DNA from: Lamellibrachia satsuma
Taxonomy: Eukaryota > Annelida > Polychaeta > Sabellida > Siboglinidae
Direction: 5' to 3'
Assembly (NCBI GenBank): GCA_033239005.1
Contig: BSQZ01000001.1
Coordinates: forward strand, 839,501-903,500
DNA: 64,000 nucleotides
Positions 11,185-26,300 of this stretch are shown here, piece after piece. Made by a program: the position numbers and the translations under genes. Every line of letters starts with the position of its first letter. Position 1 is the first letter of the stretch. Under the pieces are notes generated by a model that saw only the letters and a program-made list of their open reading frames with translations, made no database searches and was not told the origin of the DNA.

Positions 11185-14100
11185 CTGTAACAAGAATCAC
11201 GTTAGTTTCACTTTAACTCATTGCAGCTTTCACTTTAGAATAAATACCAAGTAGAACAAATGTATTTGTCATCGTTCGTACAGTTAAAACTGTTCCCTCG
11301 ACTGATTTAGCCTATCACAAATCTGGTTCATTGGTGTCCAAATACAGGCTGCTGTATGTAGTGTGTGAACAGTTTATGTAACATCTGCAGACAGTTTAAT
11401 AAAAAATGCCTATTTCTATTCAAATCATCGAAAGAATTGACTTTAGTCTTTAGATCTGGTAAGGATCAAAATAGTGGATATCAAAAAATGGTAAACACTG
11501 TGTGAGTTAATGCTGATCATGGGTGTGACCTCCATCCTCTCACCGATCGCATGACAAAGTAAAAAAATTTCACCAAGGAACAAAATCGAGATTTTTCCAC
11601 ATTTTGATTTTCATTTCAGTAAACGCTTGAACAAACATTAAATAATTTAATAACTTGTCTGATGATGTCACAAAAACTGCATAAAAAATTGCACAAACGA
11701 GCTAGCATGTTGAAGTGGATACTAGGTAGGTTTGTTTTTTTTGCAAAATGAATTTGACATGAGACTAGCAAAAAAATCGAACTGATTAAGTACCTTTAAT
11801 AATAATAATATATGGTGCCTGAATATTCAGGGATCCCAGCTCAGAGGTGCAACAACAGAGAATTATTAAGTGCGATATCATGAACACGGATGAGTCATTA
11901 CCAGAGCAAGGGACTGCCGAGGGACCGCCGAGGGACTGCCGAGGGACCGCCGAGGGACTGCTGAGAGACCGCCGAGGGACTGCTGAGGGACTGCCGAGGG
12001 ACCGCTGAGGGACTGCTGAGGGACCACCAAGGGACTGCCAAGGGACTGCCGAGGGACTGCTGAGGGACTGCCGAGGGACCGCCGAGGGACTGCTGAGGGA
12101 CTGCCGAGGGACCGCCAAGGGACTGCTGAGGGACCACCAAGGATTTAGAGAAGTACAATTTCGAAAAAAATATGTCCCGAGAGTTTTGCGGAAAGCAACT
12201 ATAGTAGAAACTGTTCCAGATTTTGGCAGCTACAGAGAAGTTGTGAGACAAATTACCTGAACTTCCTGGGGACATTTGACGATGAGAAATGAGGCCCTGA
12301 GTAAAAAACGTGCAAGGCCATCTTGCACACGTTGGAGTTAGGGAGGAAAAGCAATTAAAAATAATTTTTCTTCAGATTTTTGTGGAAGGTTGCTTGCTAT
12401 AGTTTCAGATGATTTTAGGGTGATTCATTCCACGTTTTGGGCACTGCTACACTGACAGCATGCTTAGCCACGCCACGGTGAGAGCAAGCTTACCCACGCC
12501 ACGGTGAGAGCATGCTTACCCACGCCACAGTGAGAGCATGCTTACCCACGCCACTGTGAGAGCATGCTTACCCACGCCACAGTGAAAGCATGCTTACCCA
12601 CGCCACGGTGAGAGCAAGCTTACCCATGCCATGGTGAGAGCATGCTTACCCACGCCACGGTGAGAGCACGCTTATCCATGCCATGGTGAGAGCTAGCTTA
12701 CCCACGCCACGGTGAAATCAAGCTTCCCATGCCACGGTGAAAGCAAGCTTACCCACGCCACGGTGAGAGCTAGGTTGCCCACGCCATGGTGAGAGCAAGC
12801 TTACCCAGGCCATGGCAAGAGCAAGCTTACCAACGCCACGGCGAGAGCACGCTTACCCATGTTGAGTGTAGTTTTAGGCAATTTTGTACACATAGGGTTT
12901 AGGGTGGAAATGGAGAGTTGCAATAGTGAATGTGTCACTGTGTCACTGTGTCACTACTGAGTGTCACTAACCTCCAGCTGTCACATCCAGAGTGATGCGG
13001 ATGTCAACGTTGAGGTACTTGGGTTGGACAGCGAAGAAGACAGTGCGACCCCAAGGCAGGGCCTGGGGCAACTGGGCGTGGTTCTCACACTGCATCTGTG
13101 TCGTCGGGTCGAAGCAGTAGTCACGATCTACACTCATTTGTCGGTAGCAGTGATGTCCGTCAGTGGGCGTGCCCAGGAAGTTTTCCACACACTCTGTGCA
13201 CTGTAGGACAGACGTACAGGTAACTTACAAAGGTAACTTACAAAGGTAACTTACAAAGACTAATCATCATATACCGTAATAACATGCATGATAGGTAACA
13301 TGAACTTCCCCTACACGCAGAACATAATAACATGCATGATAGGTAACATGAACTTCCCCTACACGCAGAACATAATAACATGCATGATAGATAACATGAA
13401 CTTCCCCTATACGCAGAACATAATCGTCAATAAATTATTACCACCAGAAAAATTTGTCACATGCAAAAATCTTAGGATGTTGTCAACATCTTAAAGAATC
13501 TGGACCATTCATTCATATGAATCCACCACTGTCTGTAGCCAGGTACTCATTTATTCAGCCGAGTGAACTGAGGCAGTGTGGAGAGAACAAAATTGCCCAT
13601 CTTCCACAATAATGCGCACGACAGGTAAACATAATCTTCAACCAGGCCAGAAGAATAAATTATTACCACCACAGACAAATTTATTATCTGCAAAACCTTG
13701 AAGAATCTGGATGCTGTTGAATGTAAGTTGGTGTTTTCTAAAGATGTGATACCCCAGTGTTAACTTTAGCATCAACAATGACTATCTTGCACTAGTGGTC
13801 TCTGTACCCACTGACCTGGCCCAAAATTAGCAGCTAGAATCCCACGGTCGCTAAAGCCCAGCCCGGTCCAGAAACAAGAATGTACGCCCAGGCCCGGTCC
13901 ATCATGCCTGAGAAATTTAGTAGAGGGCATGGGCCGGGAGTGAGCCCAAAGGCATGGCACTGACAGTAAGTCTAGGAATACTGCCTAGTCCAGATATTTG
14001 TGGTCTGTGTGCCCTACGACATAAGGAATACAGGTAGGCATGACATATCACCTGTTTCTCATAACAGTGCGAGGACTTGGTCGTCTCACAGCGGGGAGAC

Positions 14101-14304
14101 TTGGTGTTGTTGTGACAGTCACAGTTGATGCCCGTGTTATTGTGACAGTAGTCACTGTGACCTTGACATTGGCACCTGTCGAAACAATCCCCAAGTTCAC
14201 GGTGAAACATTCTACGTCTGACAGCAAATAGCTTCAAGCAGAGGCACTGGTGTCCAGGCTTTGAAATGACAGCAAGATGATTCAAACCGCGGTCCTCGAG
14301 GTCG

Positions 14305-14335
<31 letters not shown>

Positions 14336-17300
14336 ATTAATAGTATTAAATAGATCTAAGTTCGTACATGGTTTTTATTAAACCAAACACCAGTTTTGTC
14401 ACAGCATCACTGCCTTTCACAGATCTATGCATTGACTGACACAGATTTACAGCGATTGCGACTACTACCCTACTGTCAACTTACGGTTGGCATGGCTCTG
14501 TGGGGAGTTTCTCCGCCAGACGAAAGAAACCACGTTTACACTTGGAGCAGCGTTCACTCTGGGTGTTGTTGCCACACTGTACACAGACGGCCTGTGCCTT
14601 GTCCTGGGGTCCTCTCCTGATCCACGCCGTCACCTGCACATAGTATCAATGTGTCGTCTTATATGAGGGGGTGTGGCAGGAGTCTCAACCTCAAATCTTC
14701 CACATGTTTTTGGGGCCAACTTCCCATCTCCCACCTGTTTGTGGGGTCAACGTCCCATCTCCCACCTGTTTGTGGGGTCAACGTCCCATCTCCCACCTGT
14801 TTGTGGGGTCAACGTCCCCTCTCCCACCTGTTTTTGAGGCCAACCTCTCAACTCCCACCAATTTTAACAAGATTTTAACAAGATTGCCATCCCAAACAAC
14901 AAGTTCCAGATGGCACGTGGACAAGGAAGCCATTGGCTTATCGAGAGTCCAACAATTTTCTCATCTATGTGTATCCCCCCTTATCAGATATCTGTCAATT
15001 CTATTCTTAAACATATTCACACTACATGTACTAGCATCAACACAATCATTTTGCAGTTTGTTCCATTAATTTGTCACCCTCTGTGAGAAAGAGTACTTTC
15101 TCATGTCCAATCTACACTGCTCCTTAACTAATCCTGCTTTGTGTCCTCTGGTTCTAATGCCTTCTTTAAGTTTGAACATATTCCTATCAACATCCTCATA
15201 AACGTTCACTATTTTAAATACTTCTATTTGGTCTCCTCTTAGTCTCCTGGTCTCTAGTGTTGTCAAACCACATTGTAATAAGCGGCTTTTGTAACTAAGG
15301 TCTCTCAATTCTGGAAGAATCTTAGTTGCTCTTCATTGTATTGTTTCTAACTTGTCTATGTCCTTCTTACGATACAGCCTCCATGCTTGAATACAATATT
15401 CCAAATGTGATCTAACTATTGCTTTGTACAGGGGTACAATTAGCTGTTTCTCTTTATACGTGATAGTTCTCCTAATTAGCCATAGAAATTGATTTCCTTT
15501 TGAAGCAGCAATCCCATATTGCTATGAAACTTTTTTTGTCTTCTGTGTGTAAGCCACTCTTCTATCCAGTTGATTACATCATTACCTATACCATGGGCTT
15601 TTAGTTTAAGTAACAATATTTGATGTGGTAATTTATCGAAAGCTTTCTGAAAATCTAAGTAGACAACATCCACTGGTGGCCCGTCATCTACCCAATTTGT
15701 AATTTCTTCCAAAAAACATAAGAGATTGATTAGACATGACCTTGCTTTTAGGAACCCATGTTGAGATGTGTTTATTAATTTATGTTTTACAAGGAATTCC
15801 ATCATGTCGTCTCCAATTAATGTTTCGAGTAATTTACAAATAACTGCCCTAAATGTTCTGATTTACTGCTACTCTTTTGAGAGTTCACCTCCCACCTCTC
15901 GCCAAACTCACCTCCCACCTCTCGCCAAACTCATCTCCCACCAATTTCAGGTTTTTGCCATTTCCCTGTGTGGGATCTTTTACTTCCCCTGGCATAAGTA
16001 GAAGGGACCAGGGGGTTTTAGTGTCTCTTCCAAATGACACAGACAGAGAGGGATGAACAAAACTGCCCAAGTTTTGATACGTCAGTAGGTGGACTCAAAC
16101 CCTAGCCCTCTCGACTGACTGTCCAGCGCTCTAACTGGATAGCTGCCAGTACATTTGCGAATTACATCCTGCTTCAATCATCCGAGTGGCAGAGTAGCAC
16201 AAATATTCGGAAAAGGCCGTCGAGGGCAATTATAGTGGGACGCAGATCGCAAAATGTACCATTTATATTTATTTCACATGCCTAATGATTTCAAATTCAA
16301 AGTTGGGTGCTATGTTCTCTACTGTCGCAGTCGGTTGTCATTCCATTTAAAAACAATTAAAAATTTGTCCGTCATGTTGTACGCGAGTAAATAACTTGTT
16401 CTGTCGTAATCGGACACATCTGATTTCATAATCATAACTGTATTGGACGGAGCATACTAACTGCGTGTGAAATAAACGTCTTGATACGTACGTTGCCAGG
16501 ATCAAGAGGAAGACTGGGATGACCGACAGACATGTTGAACTGGCTGCGTGTCAGGCAGACGGATGCGTGGTGGTGACAGAACTGACTGCATGACTCGCAA
16601 GTGCCTCCATCTGTCGGGTTACCGATGAACAACGGCTTGCACTCGTTACACTGCGCACCCTGGACACACAAACAACATGCGGTGTGCTTGCACATAATAT
16701 GGAATGCTCACAATGGTAGCATGGTGATATAATGGGAAGTGTCTAATGCGTTTTGAGACTTAGATCTTGACTCTCGCCACTCCTGCTTTGATGGTCATGA
16801 CGGGTTCACCTGCTGTCAGTTGCTAATTGGACATAACTAGATCATATAGAACTAACTATTAGAACCAGTCCAAATTCCCAAATAGACCACATTGTCTGAC
16901 AAAAATCATTTGTGTAAGCCGGCTTTAGAAGGAATGTGCAATGATTTTAATTGGTTAAACGAATGACACTTTGACACAGAATTTATTAGCATTTATAACA
17001 TCTCCAGGTTTTGATTTTCCCGGGAGTTGGAGACTCCTTGTTTCATCCTCCTTATACAGCCCTTGGTTGGACCCACACGACTCTACTATAGAAGACGATA
17101 AATACACATAAATCGCAGAAGTTGACACAACAGTGGCGCTACATGGTGGCCTAGGTTGTTAAAAAAGTACGGACTCCTAAAATAGGAGCAGAGTGAAGTC
17201 TGGTGGGTCAAACTAATTTCCCATGAAAATCAATAAAATCCACAAAAGACGTGTCACTATGGTGGTATTTCATCTCTTAATATCTTCAAAAATACATGAT

Positions 17301-20300
17301 TTGGCGATGAAATCAAAGATGCTAGTTTTTATGACATGTAGAGCCAACTGTACCGCATTAAGACTCAATAAATAAAAAATTCAGACAATTGGAGCATTTC
17401 AATTATACGAAACCCCGTATGAGCTAACCAATGAAACGTGTTGCGCCCATTAAAGGCTGAGTGAAGTGCATTGCTATGCCAATAGAGGGCACACCTGTGT
17501 GTGATGGCGACACTGTAGACACACGTTGGGCTCTTCGACACTGTGACAGTTGCTGTGCTTGTTGCAGTGACACTCAGTACTGCAGTTGTGACCGACGTAA
17601 CTAAAGTTACAGTGACATACATCAGGCGCCACGCACACACCGTACGGCTCACAGCCCTGGTGGCAAACTGGACGGCAACTGCCAATGCTGCAAACAAATG
17701 AGACCATACAATTAAAAGATTGAGTGTCTGTCGGACCGAATAAGAGGTAATCTGGAACTATAGATCGACGTATTTTGTTTACGCCACTAAATGACAATTC
17801 TTACCTATTTTTTTCTATGCCAATGCATTCATTCAATCATTCCATGTACAAAAAGCAGATATTCTATATAAAGGTACACCAGGTCAACACACTCTAAACC
17901 GTACTGCAGCCAAACTAGCAGAAGTGAGCAAATCGGAGGTTGATGCTAAAAAGTTGGGGGGCATGTTATACATGGTAAAATTTATATTCTGTCAGTTTTG
18001 AGCAAAAAGTCAGGTGTGCGTTCTATACTTGGAGGCATATTATACATGGAAAATTATGGTACTCTATTTTTTTATAGTCTTTTTGTATGAATTTTTATTG
18101 ACTATTAAAGTAATATTGCATTATTGAAGAAATAGTAAAAAAATGTGGTTTAATCATGTAAACTATCCTTACTTGGTGGCATATTCACATAACAAAAATA
18201 TAAATTTCTTTGTCAGTATTACATCCCGCATTAAATCTTAAACAGAAATAAAAGTCATGGTGTTGGGATTATACCCCTATAAGTAAACTTTGTTATGAAT
18301 TAGCAGCTCTCATGACTGATAGTGCGTTGCTCCTGTTTATAACCAATGACCCTTCGATCGACGTCAAAAGCACTTATACAGAGGTCTACCTGCAACGATT
18401 TCCTAGAACTGACAGGTGCTTATTTGTCATTCTGGCCAACATGCCATGAAAACTGAGATTTGACCCGAACCTCCAACCTTTAGAACAAACTCTGAGAAAA
18501 CCACTTCAGTAGTAGCGTGATAGTATTGATTATATTTACAAATGGGTATTTTTTGTTAACTCTTTTACGTGCAAAGCCCCAAAACCATGACTTTTGTTTT
18601 GCTTTAACAAACGACTGGGTGCAAATACGGTCCTCACCTCTTGTCCCTGAAGTAGCCTGTTTTACAGATGCAGCGGAAGCCAACCAGGAGGTCTGTGCAG
18701 TTCTCACTGTCTTCACACGAGTGATGCAGGTTTAGACACTCGTTCTCCGGCAGACACTTGCTGAAGGCCCAGTGCGGGGCGCCCGTGGCTGCTGCACTCC
18801 AGTTGGCTGCTTGCTCTGTCCACAGGCAACACACCACATGTTACACTCAACACGCCACTCATGTTACACCCAATACACCACTCATGTCACCCAACACACC
18901 ACTCATGTTATACCCAACATGCCACTCATGTTACACCCAACACACCACTCATACTGCACCCAACCCACCAATCATGCTACACCTAACACACCACTCATGC
19001 TACACCCAACACACCACTAATGTTACACCCAACACACTACTCAAGTTACACCCAACACACCACTAATGTTATGCCATACACACCACTAATTTTACGCCCA
19101 ACACACCACTTGTGTTACGCCCAACACACCACTCATGTTATGCCCAACACACCACTGGTGTTACACCCAACACTCCAGTTAACACACCATTCATGTTACA
19201 CCCAAATTAATTCGCAGATTTGGAGTATTTTAATTATATGAAACCCAGTATCAGTTTAACCAATGAATATCATTGTATATTCCTTTTAAGATAATTTCAC
19301 AATGAGACTGGCTTGAGAACAAGATAATGATATAATGATATATAATGGCAGAATAAGAATATGACAGAAAAATAATGATGACACAGTAAACAATATAATG
19401 AATATAATAGTGACAATGACTGACCTGAGAGTGCTTCATCCTCGAGACTGACACCACTGGCCGAACATTCGCCGTTGACGGGTCCACGAAGCCCACCCTT
19501 CATGCACACCCCGCGGCCATTGAGTCCTGAGAAGGCACACCAGCCACAGCCAGGGGTGGCTAGACATGTGGAGCACTGGTCATGGATGTTGCAGGGCAGT
19601 GGACAGCGGTCAGCGGAACCACTGAGGATGTGACCACATTTACCACTCGCACATAACAGCTGGACGGATGCCAAAGGCAGACACTGCAACAGAACAGTGA
19701 CATGTCTTGTTGTGTGAGATGACGTGTCAATTAATTCTAACTAACACTGCAACAGAACAGTGACATGTCTTGTTGTGTGAGATGACGTGTCAATTAATTC
19801 TAACTAACACTGCAACAGAACAGTGACATGTCTTGTTGTGTGAGATGATGCGTCACTTAATTGCAACTAACACTGCAACAGAACAGTGACATGTCTTATT
19901 GTGTGAGATGACGTGTCAATTAATTGCAATTAACACTGCAACAGAACAGTGACATGTTTTACTGTGTGAGATGACGTGTCAATTAATTCTAACTAACACT
20001 GCAACAGAACAGTGACATGTCTTGTTGTGTGAGATGATGCGTCAATTAATTCTAACTAACACTGCAACAGAACAGTAACATGTCTTGTTGTGTGAGATGA
20101 TGCGTCAATTAATTCTAACTAACACTGCAACAGAACAGTGACATGTCTTGTGTGAGATGACGCATCAATTAATTGCAACTAACACTGCAACAGAACAGTG
20201 ACGTGTCTTGTTGTGAGATGATGTGTCAATTAATTGCAACTAACACTGCAACAGAACAGTGACGTGTCTTGCTGTGAGATGACGTGTCAATTAATTGCAA

Positions 20301-23300
20301 CTAACACTGCAACACAACAGTGACGTGTGATGTCATGCAATCTGAAGTGTCAGTTAACCTATTTTATTTACTGATCGGTGGAGAGCAGCAAAATCCCATG
20401 ATCATGGTCAAACTGTAGTCTTGGGATATCTTGTTGCTATGACATTTGTGATGTGTCACATCATTTTAGGTTGTGAATATAAAATAAGTGACAGAATGGA
20501 ACACAAATTATGACCCAGAAACCAAAATTAGCCCAATCTGTGAATATAAAATAAGTGATAAAATGGAACAGAAACTGTGCCCTGGTGTCAAAAATTAGTG
20601 AAAATTTGTGAATATAAAATAAGAAACCTTCCAGTAACCAAACGACAGCAAATTGACACTGGTTACATACTTCGATATGATAAGGCGACCAGTCATTTTG
20701 TGTTTTACCTGTTGCATAAGCACACTCCAAAGACACTCCTGGGCACCACCCTCGCCCCCCAGGGAGCTAAGGCAGGCGGCGCAAGTGGTGTACTGGTAGC
20801 ACCGCATGGGACATGCGTTGGGCGGACTAGACTCAATCTTGTAGGGCGTCGCATCAAGCAGCGATCGCGTGACACAGTTCCAGTTGTAGATGGGGATGAG
20901 GCTGAGCGTGCGTCCAATTTCACCTGTGGTGAGACATAAAAAGTGAAATAAACTACCTAATTATATATAAATATATATAATTATATATAAATATATACAT
21001 ATCATCACACTTAAGGAGTGGTCTCAAGAAACTGTCTGATATTACATGAAACTAATGTCATTTACCCTCAGACCCCCTCAGATTCCCTCCCCCACAAATG
21101 TCATTTACCCTCAGACCCCCTCAGACTCCCTCCCCCACAAATGTCAATTACCCTCAGACCCCCTTAGACTCCCTCCCCACAAAGCCCATCCAACTTTGAA
21201 TTACATTGGCCTGTGTGCTACTTCATAGAGGTGGCACTCGAAGGCACCACCCACTTCAACTGTAATCGAAAAATAATAATAATTTTTTTAAATACATCAA
21301 CAAGACATTAAATGAAACAGTTTTATTGAGCCACAATTGTTAAGTATAATTTCACCATTATTTGTTTTTTAATATCAACCTTTATGCTCAGTGTACTCAC
21401 AAACAGCTATTGACAATATCCAATACCTGCGGGTCAGGCATTCATGGGATCACGTGATGCACATATCTTTAACACCTGTCTTTCTCTACGCATGTGATAT
21501 AAACATGATGTTCATCTCGAAACATTCAAATTAAGCAGATAACGGTCAAAGCATTTTGTAAAAATTAAAACACATTTCGATGGTCATGATGTTAGAATAT
21601 ATATAGTTTACATTATATAACATGATTTATGCTAAAACAATCACAATTTATACATTTAAGGTGTTAATTACTTGACAATATACAATGAACAAACATACAA
21701 CACAGCACGTTTCTACATAAGACTTACTTGATCGCTTAAACTGTCGTGTCCAGATACAAGGATTCTTCTGTTTCTGAACTTTGCACTTGTCACAGTCTGA
21801 TGCCTGACACAGACGCTCGACACAGTTGTCCAGCTCCTTGATGACACGCTGTTGACGCTGACACTGGTTGACCTTCTCGCAAGTCTCTGTCACACTGATA
21901 CACTTGCCATGGAGACAGTTACTGCACCACTGGCAGGCCTGAACCACAAGAACTACTTTTAGAAGATAATCATTATTATATTCGAGACAAGTTAATGTGA
22001 TCACTATGTCTGGTTGTGTACTGGCACCACAGAATTCATATTTTATATATATTATTTATAAAATAATTTTTTAATGAGGCTTTGTACTTGTTATAGTGTA
22101 TGTGGTCATTCTTATATAGCGTAGTATCCAGTACTTGGGATTGCTCAGAATGCTTTACACTTCACCCCTGGCAGACCTTTTCATTCCAACACCATCTCGA
22201 CTTCTCTGGGAAGCACTCAGCCATGCTGCAATTACTGCGCGAAGATTATTTGTTCAAATATCCACCACTGTCTATATCTGGGCACTCATTTATACTTTGA
22301 AATGAGGCAACGTGGAGTGAACAAAATTACAAAAGCTTTGAAACGGCAGCAAGAGGATTCGAACACGGGTTCTCTCGACTGAGAGTCCGATGTTCTTACT
22401 GTGTACCACCACTGGTTGGATTCAATTACAACTGTCAATTACAAAGCATCACAGTAACACTATAAGAATTACAAAGCCTCATTAAAAAATAAATTACAAT
22501 TAGTGTTTACAAAAATCAATTACAATTACATAATATAATGTAATTAATTACAATTGCTGCAGTTACAAGTAAACCCAACCCTGGTTATTTATCTATCTTA
22601 CATGACTACAACTGACTGCCACAGACCTTGGTGTGCAGGTCAAGGACAGGCCATTCAGCCAGACATTCGCTGCAGGTCGGGCGCTGGGTGCAGTCGTGAC
22701 GCTGCATGCGCTGGACGTCACACAGGGCCCCTTGTAGCACTGTCACTGCCATGTTTGACTGCAGACACCTGTCATGACATGGTGACAACATCAGAACAAT
22801 GTCCTCAAGAAAAGGTTCAGTATCATATGATATTTCAACAATGAATTCCTACAAAATATTATAATAAACTGCAAATTCTGATGACAAAAAAATGGCAAAT
22901 TCTCATCAATAAAATAACTGATTCCGGTCTACACAATAAATGACATTCTTGATTGAAAGCCTATGCTGAACTTAAAAATGATCTACCAATAGAATTTTTT
23001 TATTTTTTAAAGAAACACTCACTCATTAGGGAGTGATGTATTGATTGTGTAACAGTAGGTGTTGTTAGAGTTATCGATGCAGGCCGCACATCCTGATTGG
23101 TTGAGGCAACTATGTGTGCTCATCTGCAGCCGACAGATGTCGGTGGGTAACGAGAGTCGAGTGACAGTGCCGTGGGAGAGGCTATTGAAGCCGGCCACAA
23201 AGTAGACATTCCCGGTCGTTGACACAATTGCTGCTCCCCCAACCACTGCTGGAATTCCATCTCCAAACACCTTCGGATCTGCAACGTATATTTCACTGGT

Positions 23301-26300
23301 GTGTTTCACAGCTTGTAAAACACAATATTTAGAATAAATTATGCTCATCATAAAGATCCGCATTAACATGAAATCATGGCAACAATTCATGTTAAATCAA
23401 TGGGCTAGGCATCGGATTTGGCTAAGCAAAAGTTACTCATCCTGAGCCAATTTGGCCACTAGCATTTACGTTGAAAAGCATGCAGAATATATGAGCATTT
23501 GTTGTTGCATGTAAAAAAATTGGCTAAAGCAATTCATATTTGGCCAAAAAATTGGTGGCTTTAACCAAAATGGCTAAAACAGTTTACAACGTCAGAGCTA
23601 GCCCAAATGGGCATAGGATAAAATCCCTGCAAACAAAATCTCAGGGTTGGCAAAATCCCACTGAACAAAAATCTCATAAATGGACATAATCCCAGTCCAG
23701 TCACAGTCTTATAAAACAGAAAAGACAACATGGTAATAATGAAAACTTTAAAAGGTACTTGTTTTATCTAAAATTACCAGTTTGTACTATTAATTGTTCT
23801 GGGTATCGTTCATTCTCACATGGAGTATTATTAGTTGAATTATTTTATTTAGTTTAAATAAGGTGTCAATGTTCTTTATGCAATAAGTGGCTTACAACTT
23901 CATACCTATGATAATTTCCTGCCCACCTATTTAAAATGGTTACTTTTGAAGATCTTTTATTTTGGTCAGAGGGAAAATGTCTATGTTCTGTTTATATTTT
24001 CAGTGGACACCATCCCAGCAGCCCCCCTCCCCCCCCGAGGTCTGAGCATTGAGAACCAGTAGCCCCCCCCCTGTGTCGGTATGCTATTGATTTAACACGC
24101 TCGCTCTATCGCTTCCATTATTTATGTTGACAAAATGTTTTTGGAGTAGCTCTTCAGAAATATGACAATAATCTAACAAAATAAGGCTCAGTCGTTAACT
24201 AAGGCTAAAACATTCATCAATTTTTTTATATTTCTTTTGAAAGGAAAAGGTAACTATAGATTTTTATATGAAGAAAATAGTTTCCTACAAAAATTTAAAT
24301 GAAGTCCTATACTTAAAGCTTGTGTGAAGTGAGCGAAAACCTAACTTAACTTTCACACATTGAATGAAAAGCTAAATTCCTTTTTAAGTTACGGTTTCCC
24401 TCTGCTAAAAGTCTTACATTCTTTCTGCACATCACGTATATGACTATTTTCTTATTTCAAATAATAGTGGTGCAGAACAATGTGTGAGACACCCAGGACC
24501 TGTCCTTAAAGCAATGAGTCGCACTAGCCCTGTGTTAGTCCCGGGGGGCTACTATGACAGGGGTTAGGGGTACTAAGCTTTTGAGTGTTTGCGAATGACC
24601 ATAAATAAAATGACCAGTGTCACCTACCTGTTATGGAGATGTTCATCCACCTGTTGCACCAGTATCTGTAGATGGTGACACTTGAGTCAAAGTCATGTTG
24701 TTTCGTCCAGCCTCCAAGCACCACCATGTATTGGTCAGTGGTGACCGCTGCGTGGAAGTAGCGGGCAGGCGGCTGCAACAGATGTTGACCAGTCACACGG
24801 TGTACGACTTATGTGATGGTTTAATGTTACAACTCCACAACTGATTTAGCCCATTGCGAATCAGGTGTGTTGAAGTTCAAATCTGTAATGTGCTTGGGGG
24901 GGACACCACACATGGTTAGGATTTATTTTTAAATTACAAACTGATGCAAATGGTTTAGCCCAAACTGTAGAGTGGGTCTTACTGAGGTATTTGGTTTGCT
25001 TACTCCAAACAGCCCCTTCTGGGGGCTAACATTGGAGTGTGGTGCTTGGTGCGCATGAAACAGGTGCATATACTAAATTTTGAACAAAATAGTGCAATTA
25101 AAAAATTGGATTAAAATCAGATGTCCTCCTTATAGACGGATGAGGTGAGCTGGAGGGGCAAGATAGAAGGTGCTCACAGCTAGCTGGAAGGGGTGAATGG
25201 AGGGGAGTCTTATTATTTCAGTGGGGGTAGACTCTAGGATAGGAGTATGCATATGTGTAAAAAGGTAAAGGTAAAGTCATCCCCCAGGCATTACGCCTTA
25301 GGAAGCCATGAAGGCTTATATGGCCAGTGCTTAAACCTGGTTTCTGTAGTGCGAAGCAACTTAGAGTGCAGTTATACTGACTCTCCTGGACGGAACACTA
25401 GTCCATCGCAGGTACCTTCCAAACAGTGTTTGTACTCATTTGCAGCTGAGTAGACTGAGGCAAAGTAGGGTAAACTAAATTGCCTAAGCTTCGAAAAATG
25501 AACCATGTCCAGTGTGGGTCTTGAACTCACAACCCTCGAATTTAGAGTCCAACACCTTAGCCACGGGTGCCCCCCTATGCATATATGTGCTCGGGAGAAA
25601 AGGCAGCCACTGCAAAAGCGTATGACACCTTGCACTGCCCTGTCAAGTTTTGGTAGGGCTATGCCCATAGCAATGCCAACTCTATGCCCAAAAATCATGT
25701 ACAACCGTCCTTTTACCGTACATTACAAAGGAACTTATGTAGATGTTTGACCACGTAACATGGAACATACATACAAAACATACACAGCGCTGCTAACAAT
25801 GGTACATAACTACAAACTCCTATTACTCTGAGGTTCCTTTGTAATATCTTCACCCCCGGGGGGAATTGGGGACGAACCATCTCCATGGGCCTTTGGACAA
25901 GCCTACAAAATTTCAACCCAATACATGCGAAACTGACAGACACAAACTACTTTATATAGGATAGACATTATTCAATTTGTTCGAAGGAGTTAGGTTAGAT
26001 TACTTACGCGGTTATTTGGCTCAGGAGGCAGCACGTTCCACTGCTTTCGGTTAACGTCCAGGCTGTATAAATTGCTTGAAGGCACATTCGTGTCAGTCTG
26101 GTATTCATAGCCTCCAAACACGTAGATGGCATCGCTGGCCTTATGATATACTGCACTGTGGCCGTACATCCCTGCAGACACATACACAACTGTATATTCC
26201 ATCATCTTCTGTGTATGATACGCCCCCAAGTGTAATAAATTTTTTAGCATCGACCCCCGATTTCCCCACTTCGGAGTTTGGTCGAAGCACAGTTTAGAGT

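Noticed and set aside
22090..22425. tRNA gene suggested by A- and B-box-like words (also at 15945, 25255, 38400, 57280)
   Set aside because: No cloverleaf with a proper anticodon stem can be drawn, and the same body follows the head in several copies, as in a SINE.
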